Numbered from the stretch's first letter, positions 28,507 to 37,789 are shown. The stretch is DNA of 64,000 nt from UBA2357 sp041916775 (GCA_041916775.1 JAYRYZ010000004.1:143107-207106), one strand, 5' to 3'. Program-made: numbers and translations. Notes: generated by a model not told the origin, from the sequence alone.

Positions 28507-29028
28507 ATGACGAGCGATCCGCGCGATGGCACCCGGCGCATCGGGCGCGGCATGCTGGCGGTGTTCTGGCTGCTGGTGCTCGGGCTGGGCTGGTGGTTCT
28601 TCGAGGACCTGATCGCGGATCAGCACGACCCGAACCGCAATCTCGTGGTCGCGCCCGGCAGCGGCGAGCTGGTGTTGCAGCGCAACCGCAGCGGGCACTA
28701 CGTCGCGCCTGGCGAGATCAACGGCCGGCCGGTGCGTTTCCTGCTCGACACCGGCGCCACCCAGGTATCGGTGCCGGCCCACCTCGGCGAGGCACTGGGC
28801 CTGCGGCCGGGCGCGCCGATGAAGGTGATCACCGCCAACGGCACCGTCACGGTACGCGCGACCCGCGTCGAGTCGCTGCGGCTGGGGCCGTTCCTGCTGC
28901 GGGATGTGGGCGCGCACCTCAATCCGGGCATGCGCGACGATCAGGTCTTGCTGGGCATGAGTGTGTTGAAACAACTGGAGTTCACGCAGCGCGGCGACAC
29001 GTTGACGTTGCGTCCCCACGCCGAGTGA
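28507..29028 (+). CDS. Membrane-anchored retropepsin-like aspartic protease (TIGR02281)
   Basis: The 173-residue protein has one N-terminal helix (MLAVFWLLVLGLGWWFF, residues 16-32) and then a single retropepsin-like unit in the periplasm: GHYVAPGEINGRPVRFLLDTGATQVSVPAHLGEALGL, with the catalytic Asp in LLDTGAT (about residue 80), and the second landmark DDQVLLGMSVLKQLEF. One unit per chain means it must dimerise to be active. Its targets are unknown. It starts 28 bases after prfC. Confidence 0.85.
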   Translation: MTSDPRDGTRRIGRGMLAVFWLLVLGLGWWFFEDLIADQHDPNRNLVVAPGSGELVLQRNRSGHYVAPGEINGRPVRFLLDTGATQVSVPAHLGEALGLRPGAPMKVITANGTVTVRATRVESLRLGPFLLRDVGAHLNPGMRDDQVLLGMSVLKQLEFTQRGDTLTLRPHAE

Positions 29029-29080
29029 GTCTGCCGGGGTGTGCCCCGGCGGATGGCACGCCTTTCCGCGTAGCTGTAGC

Positions 29081-30550
29081 TTACTGCGCTTCCTCTTCCA
29101 GCAGTTCTTCCGGCATCTCCTCGCCGAAGTCCTCTGGCAGGGCTTCCTCTTCCGGCATCTCCATGCCGGACATGTCGCCGCCGCCCATGGGGTTGAACGG
29201 CAGACCGTTGACGGTGAATTCGCCCTTGGCGAACGCGAAGCTGCTGTTGAGCAGGCCACCCTCGCGCTTCAGGTAGCCCTGTTCGACGAAGGCGTCCACC
29301 TGTGCGGTGAACATGTCTGCATCCTCGCCAACCATTTCCAGAGCGAACGCCTCGGGCACCGACAGGGTCCCGCTCGCGTCGAGCTTCTGCATCAGGGCGA
29401 ACATGTCGCCGATCTCTTCCGGGGCGAGGTTGTCGAAGCGTGCCTTGGCGGTGAGCTGCGCCTGTCCGTGTGCCGTGGTAAAGCTCAGGCGGTCGAGCGC
29501 GATCTCCGGATTGTGGCGCAGCAACTCGCCTGCTGGCTCGGCCAGCGGCGCAAACATTGCGCTGGGATCGAGCTCGTTCGCGGCCTGCATTGCAGGGTCG
29601 CCGTAGATCTTCATCAGCTCTGCGTAAAGCCTGGCCGCCGTGCGCGCATGGATGTGGCGCAGCGACAGGTCGTAATGCACCGGGCCGTAGTCGTCCGTAC
29701 CGACCTTCAGTGTGTCCGCACCGATCTTGACGACCATGTCCATGAAGTCGCCCGAGATCGGCATCGCGACGTCGTAAGCGACCTTCTGCATCGACACCGC
29801 ATCGGGGCTTTCAGCGTCATCGGTCGGCATCTTGAGGCTCACCTCGGCGATCGCCATGTTCATCGTGCCCGCATAGAAGGTCGGCTCGTCGGCGAACGGG
29901 CGCTTCTGGTCGGCGGTGACACGCATGTCGGCGAAGAGCATGTGACCTTCGTCGTCCTGCATCTCGAACCTGGGCAGCGATGCATCCATGGTGTAGCTGG
30001 CCATGTCATTGCTGAAGTCGATGTCGGCCGTCAGACCGGACCAGGTCACCTTGCCTGCGCCTTCATCCGGCATGTCCAGTACGAAGCCCGGACTGGTGAG
30101 CTGTGCCCTGCCACCGCCATCGAAGCCATAGGTGGTGCGTACCTCCAGCAGCTCTTTGTCGCCGATGAGTGCGGATACCTTCTTGCGGGTCTCTTCGTCG
30201 AGGATGAGACGCGTATGCGCGGTGCCCGCGGCAAACGACGAGAAACCCGGCATGGGGCCGTGCTGGATGTCGCTCTTCAATGTGAACACCAGCGGCGCGC
30301 TCTCGTCTGCGTCGGTCTGCGCAGTGGCCATCACCGAAGGATCGGTGAGCTCCAGGGTGACCGTTTCGGTCGCACCCAGCAAGCCACGCTGGTACTCGCG
30401 GCTCTTGACCTTGAGGTAAGGCACGCTGGCAATCTGGTCGTATTGGCGGGAGTGCGCCGATTCGATCGACTTGCCCAGCCACCATGCCGTGGCGGGATAG
30501 GCCGCGACCACCGCGACCGCGACGATTGCGATGCCTGTTGACTTGCTCAT
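29081..30550 (-). CDS. YdgA-family (DUF945) protein
   Basis: The 489-residue protein begins with a signal-anchor (KSTGIAIVAVAVVAAYPATAWWLG) followed by the YdgA pattern: YLKVKSREYQRGLLGATETVTLEL, HGPMPG, and in the C-terminal half RFDNLAPEEIGDMFALMQKLDASGTLSVPEAF. The end is very acidic and Met-rich (MEMPEEEALPEDFGEEMPEE). YdgA-like proteins are periplasmic or inner-membrane-attached with no proven biochemical role. The ATG at 30550 has AGGAA upstream; a longer frame to 30823 would bury the signal. It converges with the protease gene. Confidence 0.8.
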   Translation of the reverse strand: MSKSTGIAIVAVAVVAAYPATAWWLGKSIESAHSRQYDQIASVPYLKVKSREYQRGLLGATETVTLELTDPSVMATAQTDADESAPLVFTLKSDIQHGPMPGFSSFAAGTAHTRLILDEETRKKVSALIGDKELLEVRTTYGFDGGGRAQLTSPGFVLDMPDEGAGKVTWSGLTADIDFSNDMASYTMDASLPRFEMQDDEGHMLFADMRVTADQKRPFADEPTFYAGTMNMAIAEVSLKMPTDDAESPDAVSMQKVAYDVAMPISGDFMDMVVKIGADTLKVGTDDYGPVHYDLSLRHIHARTAARLYAELMKIYGDPAMQAANELDPSAMFAPLAEPAGELLRHNPEIALDRLSFTTAHGQAQLTAKARFDNLAPEEIGDMFALMQKLDASGTLSVPEAFALEMVGEDADMFTAQVDAFVEQGYLKREGGLLNSSFAFAKGEFTVNGLPFNPMGGGDMSGMEMPEEEALPEDFGEEMPEELLEEEAQ

Positions 30551-30848
30551 GCTGATGGATTCCTGACGAGGGGTGAAAAAGGGGTGACGTGGGCGCAACG
30601 GCCAGGGCGTCCGGGCAGGCGCTCGGGGCGGATGGCAGCAGGCGTTGGCCGGAGGCGGGTGAACAAAGCGGGAAACCGAACGACAAATAGGCGCGAATGA
30701 TATATGTATTCGGGCTGCCGGTGTGCGATCCACAGCTTCATCTTGACGTGCTGATGCTGATACTCTGACAGGGTCAATGGCTCGGGGCTGATCACGCCGG
30801 GCGCGCTGACCAACGCCACGCACTGCTAACTTTATCCCTTATCCGCCA
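30551..30848. other. Divergent gap between ydgA-like gene and hydrogenase maturation operon
   Basis: These 298 bases contain no gene. They are more AT-rich near 30690-30770, where promoters for one or both directions probably lie. I looked for a GG-N10-GC sigma-54 promoter for the hup/hyp operon and did not find a good one. Confidence 0.4.
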
Positions 30849-32051
30849 ATGCTTGAACTCGACACCCAGAACGAGGCCGACCCGAACGCGCCGCTGCGGC
30901 TGGAGGCGCGCTGGGACGGGCGGCACATCACCGCCGTGTCCATCCACAACCCGCGCCCCCTGGCGGCCCGTATGCTGGTGGGGCGCAGCATCGAGGAGGC
31001 GGCTGCGCTGGTGCCGCGCGTGTTCAGCCTGTGCAGTCGCGCGCAGGGGCTGGCCTTTGCGCTGGCGGTGCATGCGGCAGGCGACGACAGCGCGGCGGTA
31101 GGCGAAGAGTGGGCCTGTGAGCGCGCCCTGTCCATCGAGATGGCGCAGGAGCACCTGTGGCGCCTGCTGCTCGACTGGCCGCTGCTGTTCGGGCGAGATC
31201 CGCGTCGCGCGCGTTTCGCCGAGTTGCACCGGCGCCTCGACCAGGCAAGGGATGCGCGCATGGCCTACGAGCTGGGTGGGGAGTTGCTCGACCTGGTGGT
31301 GATGGAGCTGCTGGGTGGTTTCTTCGGCAGTTGGGGCGGGCCGGGTTCGCGCGGGCTGCGCGGCCTCGGCAATCTCGACGAGTTCATCGAATGTGCCCGC
31401 GCCGGTTCGACCATCGGCTCCACGCTAGCGGACCTCATCGAGCTGGGTCTCTCCACCACCGAGCAGGAGGCGGTACCGGTCCTGCCGTCGCTGTCCGCTG
31501 GCGCATGGGTCGCGCGCCTCGGGGCCTGGCCCGATCCCGACTTCTGTCGCACGCCCACGCTGGCCGGGGTTCCCCAGGAGACCGGGGTACTCGCGCGCCA
31601 CGCCGACGCAGCCCATCCTGCGGTGCTGATGCGTCATCGCCACCGCTGCGCGGCACGGCTGTTCGCGCGCGCGGCGGACCTCGCCGACTGCGCGAGCCGG
31701 TTGCGCCACCCGATGGCGGACGACATGCCACGACTCTTCGACGCGGCACCCCTAGGTGCGAATGCCGGGCTCGCGTGCGTGGAGACTGCGCGCGGCTTGC
31801 TGCTGCACTGCGCTCGGGTCGAGGACGGCAAGATCGCCGACTACGTGATCATCGCGCCCACGGAGTGGAACTTCCATCCGCAGGGTGCTTTCCTGCGTGA
31901 GTCGCTCGGCGCCGCAGCGGATCGTGCCGACTTTGCCGCGATGCGCCTCAAGGCGCTGGCGCTGTCGCTCGACCCGTGCGTGCCCTTCGAGGTCGAACTC
32001 GTCGATGGCGACGGCGCGCCGCTCGCGTCCCCGGAGGCGGGCGGTGCATGA
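30849..32051 (+). CDS. hupK: HupK/HoxV-type hydrogenase assembly protein
   Basis: The 400-residue protein looks like a degenerate [NiFe]-hydrogenase large subunit. Near residue 62, SLCSRAQ stands where enzymes have R-x-C-G-x-C, and near the end ALSLDPCVPFEVEL stands where they have DPCxxC. It therefore keeps one Cys in each pair and cannot carry the normal active site. HupK/HoxV proteins are thought to be scaffolds for building the Fe(CN)2CO unit before it is moved to the large subunit. It is the first gene of the hyp operon; its stop overlaps the GTG start of hypA by eight bases. Its presence implies a group 1 uptake-type hydrogenase elsewhere in the genome. Confidence 0.8.
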   Translation: MLELDTQNEADPNAPLRLEARWDGRHITAVSIHNPRPLAARMLVGRSIEEAAALVPRVFSLCSRAQGLAFALAVHAAGDDSAAVGEEWACERALSIEMAQEHLWRLLLDWPLLFGRDPRRARFAELHRRLDQARDARMAYELGGELLDLVVMELLGGFFGSWGGPGSRGLRGLGNLDEFIECARAGSTIGSTLADLIELGLSTTEQEAVPVLPSLSAGAWVARLGAWPDPDFCRTPTLAGVPQETGVLARHADAAHPAVLMRHRHRCAARLFARAADLADCASRLRHPMADDMPRLFDAAPLGANAGLACVETARGLLLHCARVEDGKIADYVIIAPTEWNFHPQGAFLRESLGAAADRADFAAMRLKALALSLDPCVPFEVELVDGDGAPLASPEAGGA

Positions 32052-32385
32052 GATGTCGCTCGCCGAGGGCGTCCGCGGCATCGTCGAAGACGCGGCTGCG
32101 GCACAGGGTTTCGCGCGGGTGAAGGTGGTGGTCCTGGAGATCGGCGCGCTCGCCGCAGTCGAGGAAGCGGCGCTCCGCTTCTGCCTCGAGGTGGTGTTGC
32201 GCGACTCGGTGGCGGATGGTGCCCGTATCGAGGTCGTGCCGTTACCGGGTAGCGGCTGGTGCATGCAGTGCGCGCACGCCGTGGCGCTGCAGCGGCTGTA
32301 CGATCCGTGCCCGACGTGCGGCGGCTATCGGGTGCAGACCACTGGCGGCACCGAGATGCGGGTGCGCGAGCTGGAAGTGGAGTGA
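32044..32385 (+). CDS. hypA: HypA: nickel metallochaperone
   Basis: The 113-residue protein delivers nickel to the hydrogenase large subunit with HypB. The start is a GTG at 32044, giving the obligatory N-terminus MHEMSL, in which His2 is the nickel ligand; an ATG nine bases later would lose it. The zinc site is CMQC and CPTC (residues about 75-96). It overlaps hupK by eight bases. Confidence 0.92.
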   Translation: MHEMSLAEGVRGIVEDAAAAQGFARVKVVVLEIGALAAVEEAALRFCLEVVLRDSVADGARIEVVPLPGSGWCMQCAHAVALQRLYDPCPTCGGYRVQTTGGTEMRVRELEVE

Positions 32386-32481
32386 GTGTGGCGCGTGCGC
32401 GTCGGGCACGGAGCGCAGGGCGGACAGAAATTCTCGCGCGCGCCGGGAACACGGCGCCGGCAGGCAACGAGGAGAGCAGGC

Positions 32482-33444
32482 ATGTGCACCGTATGTGGTT
32501 GTGGGTCCGCCTTTGCGCCGCGGCGCGCGCGGCGGACGGAAGGCGAGGGTGAGGCAGGCGGACGGACGCGGCGGACGACGGCGTGGAAGCCGGTGTCCGG
32601 TGCGGCACCGGTGTCCGTGCCCGGCGATCATGCGCCGGACTCGTCGCATCTCGTCGCCTCCGACGGCTGCCTGCACTTCGGCCAAGGCCCGGCCCATGCG
32701 CACGCGCCCGGGCTGAGCCAGACGCAGATGGTGCGCATCGAGCGCGACATCCTCGGCAAGAACGACACGCTCGCGGCGGCGAACCGTGCGCGCCTCGCGG
32801 CGCGCGGCATCTTCGCGCTGAACCTCGTCTCCAGCCCCGGTTCGGGCAAGACCAGCCTGCTCGTGAGCACGCTCGAACGGCTCGCCGGGCGGGTGCCGGC
32901 GGCGGTCATCGAGGGCGACCAGCAGACCGAGTTCGATGCCGAGCGCATCCGCGCCACCGGCGTGCCGGCGCTGCAGATCAACACCGGCAAGGGCTGCCAT
33001 CTCGACGCCGACATGGTCGGCCGTGCGATCACCCGTCTTGCGCTTGCCGACGACAGCCTGCTCCTGATCGAGAACGTCGGCAACCTGGTGTGTCCCTCCG
33101 CGTTCGACCTCGGCGAGGCGCACAAGGTGGTGATCCTGTCGGTGACCGAGGGCGAGGACAAGCCGCTCAAGTACCCCGACATGTTCGCCGCCGCCGACCT
33201 GATGCTGCTCAACAAGGTCGATCTCCTGCCTCACCTGCGCTTCGACGTGGCGCGCGCGATTGACTTCGCGCGCCGCGTCAATCCGCGCCTCGCGGTGATC
33301 CGGACCTCGGCGACGAGCGGGGAAGGGCTGGATGCCTGGCTGGACTGGATCCTCGACGGCATGAGGGCGCTGCGCGCGGAGCGTGGCAGCAGCAGTGCCG
33401 ACGCGGGTGACGGCAGTGGCGTGGCCGCGGAGACAGGCGCATGA
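32482..33444 (+). CDS. hypB: HypB: nickel-inserting GTPase
   Basis: The 320-residue GTPase drives nickel insertion into hydrogenase. The N-terminus MCTVCGCG carries the high-affinity nickel motif CxxCGC. A linker of about 70 residues has only a few His, unlike the His-rich nickel stores of some HypB. The GTPase domain follows: Walker A SSPGSGKTS (about 119-127), the metal-site GKGCHLDADMV, ENVGNLVCP, and NKVDLLPH. GAGGAGAG precedes the ATG. The last four bases overlap hypF (ATGA). Confidence 0.93.
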   Translation: MCTVCGCGSAFAPRRARRTEGEGEAGGRTRRTTAWKPVSGAAPVSVPGDHAPDSSHLVASDGCLHFGQGPAHAHAPGLSQTQMVRIERDILGKNDTLAAANRARLAARGIFALNLVSSPGSGKTSLLVSTLERLAGRVPAAVIEGDQQTEFDAERIRATGVPALQINTGKGCHLDADMVGRAITRLALADDSLLLIENVGNLVCPSAFDLGEAHKVVILSVTEGEDKPLKYPDMFAAADLMLLNKVDLLPHLRFDVARAIDFARRVNPRLAVIRTSATSGEGLDAWLDWILDGMRALRAERGSSSADAGDGSGVAAETGA

Positions 33445-34688
33445 CCAAGGCTGTGGCCGCGCAGCCCGGCACGGCGCCGCAGCCCGGCACCGAAGTCGCG
33501 CAGCGCATCCCGCTTGGCGGCGCGTTGCCGCGCGCGGCGGCGGTGCTCGCCTGTGGCGCCTGGTTCAAGAGCACGCCGTGCCGGGTCATGGCCGGCACGG
33601 CGCTGCTGCCGGCACCGCTTGGCGACCTCGACGACCCCGACGCCTGCCGCCGGCTGGATGCCGCGGTGGGGGCCCTGCTTGCGCTCGACGGCCCGTCGCC
33701 GCAGGTGATCGCACACGACCTCCATCCCGACTTCCATTCCACCCGCCTCGCGCGCGCGCTCGCGGCGCGGCTGGGGGTGCCGGCCATCGCCGTGCAGCAC
33801 CACCACGCCCATGTCGCGGCGGTACTCGCCGAGCACGGTGTGGCGCCGGAGGGAGGTGCGGCGGATGGCGGGCCGGTGCTCGGTCTCGCGCTCGACGGCG
33901 TCGGCCTCGGCAGCGACGGCAGCGCCTGGGGCGGCGAACTGCTGCAGGTCGACGGCGCTGCATTCATCCGCCTCGGCCACCTGCGCGCCCTGCCGCTGCC
34001 GGGCGGCGACCGCGCCGCGCGCGAGCCGTGGCGCATGGCGGCCGCGGCGCTGCACCTGGGCGACCGCGCTGGCGAGGTCGCCAGCCGTTTCGCGCAGCAG
34101 CCTGCGGCCGCACAGCTGGCGCAGGTGCTCGCCCGGCCGACCCTGTGCCCGCCCGCGTTCGGGCTGGGGCGCTGGTTCGATGCAGCCGCCGGGTTGCTCG
34201 ATGTGTGCGCGGTGATGCGTTTCGAGGCCGAGGCGGCGATCGCGCTGGAGCGGCTTGCCGCCGCGCACGGCCCGGTGGCGCCCGAGCGGGATGGCTACCA
34301 CATCGACGACAATCTGCAGCTCGACCTGCTGCCGTTGCTGTTGCGGCTTGCCGACGAGCCGGATGCGGCGCGGGGCGCGGCGCGCTTTCATCACACGCTG
34401 GTGGCCGCGCTGCTGGACTGGAGCCTGCAGGCGGCGCAGCGCGCCTCAATTCACAAGGTGGTGCTGTCGGGCGGCTGCTTTCACAACCGCATCCTGTCCG
34501 TCGGGCTCGCCGCCGGGTTGTGCGACGCGGGCTTGACCGTGCTCGAGGCGCGTGCGCTGTCGCCGGGTGATGCCGGGCTCGCGCTCGGCCAGGCCTGGGT
34601 GGCGGCGCATCGGCTCGCCGCGGGCGCAGAAGGAATGACAGCGGGAATGACAGCGAATTTCGACGGCGTCCGTAGCGCCGTGCAATGA
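33441..34688 (+). CDS. hypF: HypF, short form with only the Kae1-like carbamoyltransferase domain
   Basis: HypF makes the thiocarboxamide on HypE from carbamoyl phosphate, the source of the cyanide ligands. Normal HypF has about 750 residues: acylphosphatase, two zinc fingers, YrdC-like and Kae1-like domains. This 415-residue protein holds only the last one: IAHDLHPDFHSTRLA, VQHHHAHVAAVLAEHG (metal His), LALDGVGLGSDGSAWGGELL, and VVLSGGCFHNRIL. It starts with its own ATG in the hypB stop and is preceded by an intact gene, so it is a true short form and not a broken copy. The truncated HypF1 of Ralstonia eutropha is the known parallel and is functional. Confidence 0.88.
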   Translation: MTKAVAAQPGTAPQPGTEVAQRIPLGGALPRAAAVLACGAWFKSTPCRVMAGTALLPAPLGDLDDPDACRRLDAAVGALLALDGPSPQVIAHDLHPDFHSTRLARALAARLGVPAIAVQHHHAHVAAVLAEHGVAPEGGAADGGPVLGLALDGVGLGSDGSAWGGELLQVDGAAFIRLGHLRALPLPGGDRAAREPWRMAAAALHLGDRAGEVASRFAQQPAAAQLAQVLARPTLCPPAFGLGRWFDAAAGLLDVCAVMRFEAEAAIALERLAAAHGPVAPERDGYHIDDNLQLDLLPLLLRLADEPDAARGAARFHHTLVAALLDWSLQAAQRASIHKVVLSGGCFHNRILSVGLAAGLCDAGLTVLEARALSPGDAGLALGQAWVAAHRLAAGAEGMTAGMTANFDGVRSAVQ

Positions 34689-34698
34689 GGAGAACGCA

Positions 34699-34965
34699 AT
34701 GTGTCTGGCGATTCCGGCCCGGGTGGTCGAGCGGCTCGCGGGCGATGACTGCATCGTGGATCTCGGCGGGGTGAGGAAGCAGATCTCGCTCGCGCTGGTG
34801 GACGATGTCGCGGTGGGCGACTACGTGATCGTGCATGTCGGCTATGCCCTGTCGCGGCTGGACGCCGAGGAGGCGGCGCGCACGCTGGCGCTGTTCGCCG
34901 AGGCCGGTCTCATGGGAGAGGCCGCCGATGGAGGGACCCTCGTGGTGGCGGAGGACGAGCGATGA
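34699..34965 (+). CDS. hypC: HypC: hydrogenase maturation chaperone
   Basis: This 88-residue protein begins MCLAIPARVV, the HypC signature in which Cys2 holds the Fe(CN)2CO unit during transfer with HypD. The small beta-barrel (VDLGGVRKQISLALV, GDYVIVHVGYALSRLD) and the C-terminal helix (AEEAARTLALF) are typical. It starts 10 bases after hypF with GAGGAG-like spacing (tgaggagaac) and overlaps hypD by four bases. Confidence 0.94.
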   Translation: MCLAIPARVVERLAGDDCIVDLGGVRKQISLALVDDVAVGDYVIVHVGYALSRLDAEEAARTLALFAEAGLMGEAADGGTLVVAEDER

Positions 34966-36155
34966 AGTACGTCGACGAGTTCCGCGATGGCGCGCTCGCC
35001 GCCGGCCTCGCGCGCGCGATCGCGCACGAGGCGGACAGCGGCCGTGACTATGCCTTCATGGAGTTCTGCGGCGGGCACACGCACGCGATCTCGCGCTACG
35101 GTGTCGCCGACCTGTTGCCGCCCAATGTGCGCATGATCCACGGCCCGGGCTGCCCGGTGTGCGTGCTGCCGATCGGCCGCATCGACATGGCGATACAGCT
35201 CGCGCTGGCGCGCCGCGACGTCATCGTGTGCACCTACGGCGACTGCCTGCGCGTGCCGGCCTCCGACGGCGTCTCGATGATCCGCGCCAAGGCGCGTGGC
35301 GCCGATATCCGCATGGTGTATTCCGCTGCCGACGCGCTCACGCTGGCCGAACGCAACCCGGCACGCGAGGTGGTGTTCTTCGCGATCGGCTTCGAGACCA
35401 CCACGCCGCCCACCGCGCTGGTGATCCGCGAGGCGGCGCGGCGCGGCCTTGGCAACTTCAGCGTGCTCTGCAACCACGTGCTCACCCCGGCGGCGATCAC
35501 CCGCATCGTCGCCGCGCCTTCGGGGGCCGTCGAGCCGGATGTGCATCTGGACGGCTTTGTCGGCCCGGCGCACGTTTCCACCGTGATCGGCAGTCGCCCC
35601 TATGCAGGCTTTGCACGCGACTACCGCAAGCCGGTGGTGATCGCCGGCTTCGAGCCGCTGGACGTGATGCAGGCGATCCGCATGCTGATCCGCCAGGTCA
35701 ACGAGGGGCGCGCCGAGGTCGAGAACGAGTTCACCCGGGCGGTCACGCCTGACGGCAACCTCAAGGCGCAGGCGCTCGTCGCCGAGGTGCTCGAGGTGCG
35801 CGAAAGCTTCGCGTGGCGCGGCCTGGGCGAAGTCGCTCAGTCGGCGCTGCGCATCCGCGCAGCCTATGCCGGCTTCGATGCCGAAGCGCGTTTCGGCCTG
35901 TGTTACCGGGCGGTGGCCGACAACAAGGCCTGCGAGTGCGGCGCGATCCTGCGCGGGCAGAAGAAGCCCACCGACTGCAAGATCTTCGGCACCGTCTGTA
36001 CCCCTGAGAACCCGATGGGCTCCTGCATGGTGTCGTCCGAAGGGGCCTGCGCGGCGCACTACAACTACGGGCGCTTCCGCGACATCCCGCTGCGGGTGGC
36101 GCCGGCGGCGCCTGTCGTTGCAGCTCAAGCAAGCGCTGCCGGGGTGAGCGCATGA
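34962..36155 (+). CDS. hypD: HypD: iron-ligand assembly protein
   Basis: The 397-residue protein, with HypC, builds the Fe(CN)2CO centre. Conserved Cys motifs are seen: EFCGGHTHAISRYG (about residue 32), HGPGCPVCVLP (about 65-70), and the C-terminal [4Fe-4S] region with CECG, DCKIFGTVCTPENPMGSCMVSSEGACAAHYNYGR. Length and motifs are complete. ATGA overlaps on both sides couple it to hypC and hypE. Confidence 0.95.
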   Translation: MKYVDEFRDGALAAGLARAIAHEADSGRDYAFMEFCGGHTHAISRYGVADLLPPNVRMIHGPGCPVCVLPIGRIDMAIQLALARRDVIVCTYGDCLRVPASDGVSMIRAKARGADIRMVYSAADALTLAERNPAREVVFFAIGFETTTPPTALVIREAARRGLGNFSVLCNHVLTPAAITRIVAAPSGAVEPDVHLDGFVGPAHVSTVIGSRPYAGFARDYRKPVVIAGFEPLDVMQAIRMLIRQVNEGRAEVENEFTRAVTPDGNLKAQALVAEVLEVRESFAWRGLGEVAQSALRIRAAYAGFDAEARFGLCYRAVADNKACECGAILRGQKKPTDCKIFGTVCTPENPMGSCMVSSEGACAAHYNYGRFRDIPLRVAPAAPVVAAQASAAGVSA

Positions 36156-37213
36156 GCGCCGCGGCGGTGCGCAGCGGCTATGTGCGGCCGCTGGATGTCA
36201 AGGCCGGCCGGGTTGATCTCGGTCACGGCGCAGGCGGCCGCGCCACCGCGCAGCTGGTATCGGAGCTCTTCGCGCGCGCCTTCGCCAACCCGGCGCTCGC
36301 GCGCGGCGACGACGGCGCGGTGCTGCCCGCGCCGGCGCTGGGCGAGCGCCTGGTGGTCGCCACCGATGCGCACGTCGTGAGCCCGCTGTTCTTTCCCGGC
36401 GGCGACATCGGCTGCCTCGCGGTGCATGGCACGGTGAACGATGTCGCGGTGATGGGCGCGCGGCCGCTCTATCTCGCGGCGAGCTTCATCCTCGAGGAGG
36501 GCTTCCCGCTCGCCGCGCTCGCGCGCATCGTCGCGTCGATGGCGGAGGCGGCGCGCGCGGCCGGGGTCGCGATCGTCACCGGCGACACCAAGGTGGTGGA
36601 GCAAGGCAAGGGCGACGGGGTGTTCATCACCACCACCGGCTTCGGCGTGCTCCCCGCGGGGCGCGACCCGGGCGGCGCGCGTGCGCGGCCGGGCGACGCG
36701 ATCCTGCTCTCCGGCACCATCGGCGACCACGGCATGGCGATCATGGCCGAGCGCGAGTCGCTCGCCTTCGAATCCGCGATCCGCTCCGACACCGCCGCGC
36801 TGAACGGCCTCGTCGAGGCGATGTTCGCCGCGGTGCCGGACATCCACGTGCTGCGCGATCCGACCCGCGGCGGCGTCGCGACCACGCTCAACGAGATCGC
36901 CGCCCAATCCGGCGTCGGCATGGAGCTCATCGAGCGCGCGATCCCGCTCAACCCGCAGGTGGAGGCGGCCTGCGAGCTGCTCGGGCTGGATCCGCTGTAT
37001 GTCGCCAACGAGGGCAAGCTGCTGGCGCTGTGCGCCGCAGAGGACGCCGATGCGCTGCTCGCCGCGATGCGTGCGCACCCGCTCGGCGCGCGCGCGGCGT
37101 GCATCGGGCGGGTCACGGAGGACCCGAGCCACTTCGTGCAACTCGTCACCGGGCTGGGGGGACGACGCATGGTGGATTGGCTCTCGGGCGAGCCGTTGCC
37201 GAGGATCTGCTGA
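36152..37213 (+). CDS. hypE: HypE: carbamoyl dehydratase
   Basis: The 353-residue protein takes the carbamoyl group from HypF onto its C-terminal Cys and dehydrates it to a thiocyanate. The end reads EPLPRIC, with the required terminal Cys. The N-terminus has LGHGAGGRATAQL, and the ATP site shows GDTKVVEQGKGDGVFI. It is the last gene of the operon and ends 13 bases from the convergent Fur-family gene. Confidence 0.95.
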   Translation: MSAAAVRSGYVRPLDVKAGRVDLGHGAGGRATAQLVSELFARAFANPALARGDDGAVLPAPALGERLVVATDAHVVSPLFFPGGDIGCLAVHGTVNDVAVMGARPLYLAASFILEEGFPLAALARIVASMAEAARAAGVAIVTGDTKVVEQGKGDGVFITTTGFGVLPAGRDPGGARARPGDAILLSGTIGDHGMAIMAERESLAFESAIRSDTAALNGLVEAMFAAVPDIHVLRDPTRGGVATTLNEIAAQSGVGMELIERAIPLNPQVEAACELLGLDPLYVANEGKLLALCAAEDADALLAAMRAHPLGARAACIGRVTEDPSHFVQLVTGLGGRRMVDWLSGEPLPRIC

Positions 37214-37226
37214 TGCTGCGCAGCGT

Positions 37227-37691
37227 TCAGCCCGCTGCCTGACAGGGCTGGCAGATCGCGCTGATCTCGATCTCCGGGCCGGCCAGCACATGACCCGCTC
37301 GTGCGAGGCTGTGGGTCAGTGCCGAGGCCGCCTCGGGGTCGTGCACCTCGGTGACCTGCCCGCAGCGCGGACACACCAGGAACAGGCTGGCCTCGTCATG
37401 GCGCTCGTGGTTGCAGGCGATGAACTGGTTGCTGCGTCCGATGCGGTGCGCGAGCCCCTGCTCGATCAGGAAATCCAGCGCGCGATATACCGTGGGTGGG
37501 GTGGCGTTCGGGTGCTCCGCCTTCATCTGCTCCAGCAATTCGTAGGCCTTGACCCCGCCCGGCTGGCCGCGCAGCAGGCGCAGGATGTGGCGGCGGATCG
37601 GCGTGAGGCTCGCGCCATGCGCCTTGCAGCGGTTGGCGGCCTGGTCGAGGAACTGTTCGTCGGCGATGGCGTGATGGCTGGCGTCGGTCAT
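37227..37691 (-). CDS. zur: Fur-family metalloregulator, probably Zur
   Basis: The 154-residue repressor has the Fur-family layout: a winged helix with TPIRRHILRLLRGQPGGVKAYELLEQM and PTVYRALDFLIEQGLAHRI, then the metal domain FIACNHERHDEASLFLVCPRCGQVTEVHD and a C-terminal CQPC. The CPRC/CQPC pair makes the structural zinc site. Assignment as Zur rather than Fur rests on the neighbours (dksA and a COG0523 GTPase) and on the CNHERH metal motif. I start at the ATG at 37691; an in-frame ATG at 37727 is possible. It is divergent from dksA with a 26-bp dyad in between. Confidence 0.75.
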   Translation of the reverse strand: MTDASHHAIADEQFLDQAANRCKAHGASLTPIRRHILRLLRGQPGGVKAYELLEQMKAEHPNATPPTVYRALDFLIEQGLAHRIGRSNQFIACNHERHDEASLFLVCPRCGQVTEVHDPEAASALTHSLARAGHVLAGPEIEISAICQPCQAAG

Positions 37692-37789
37692 CGTGGGGGT
37701 CGCCGCGGCGAGCGCAGGACGGATCATGAATGGGTCTGACGAGATTCTGCCTGAGTCCGGAATCCATCGGCACAATGAAATTTGCCCCA

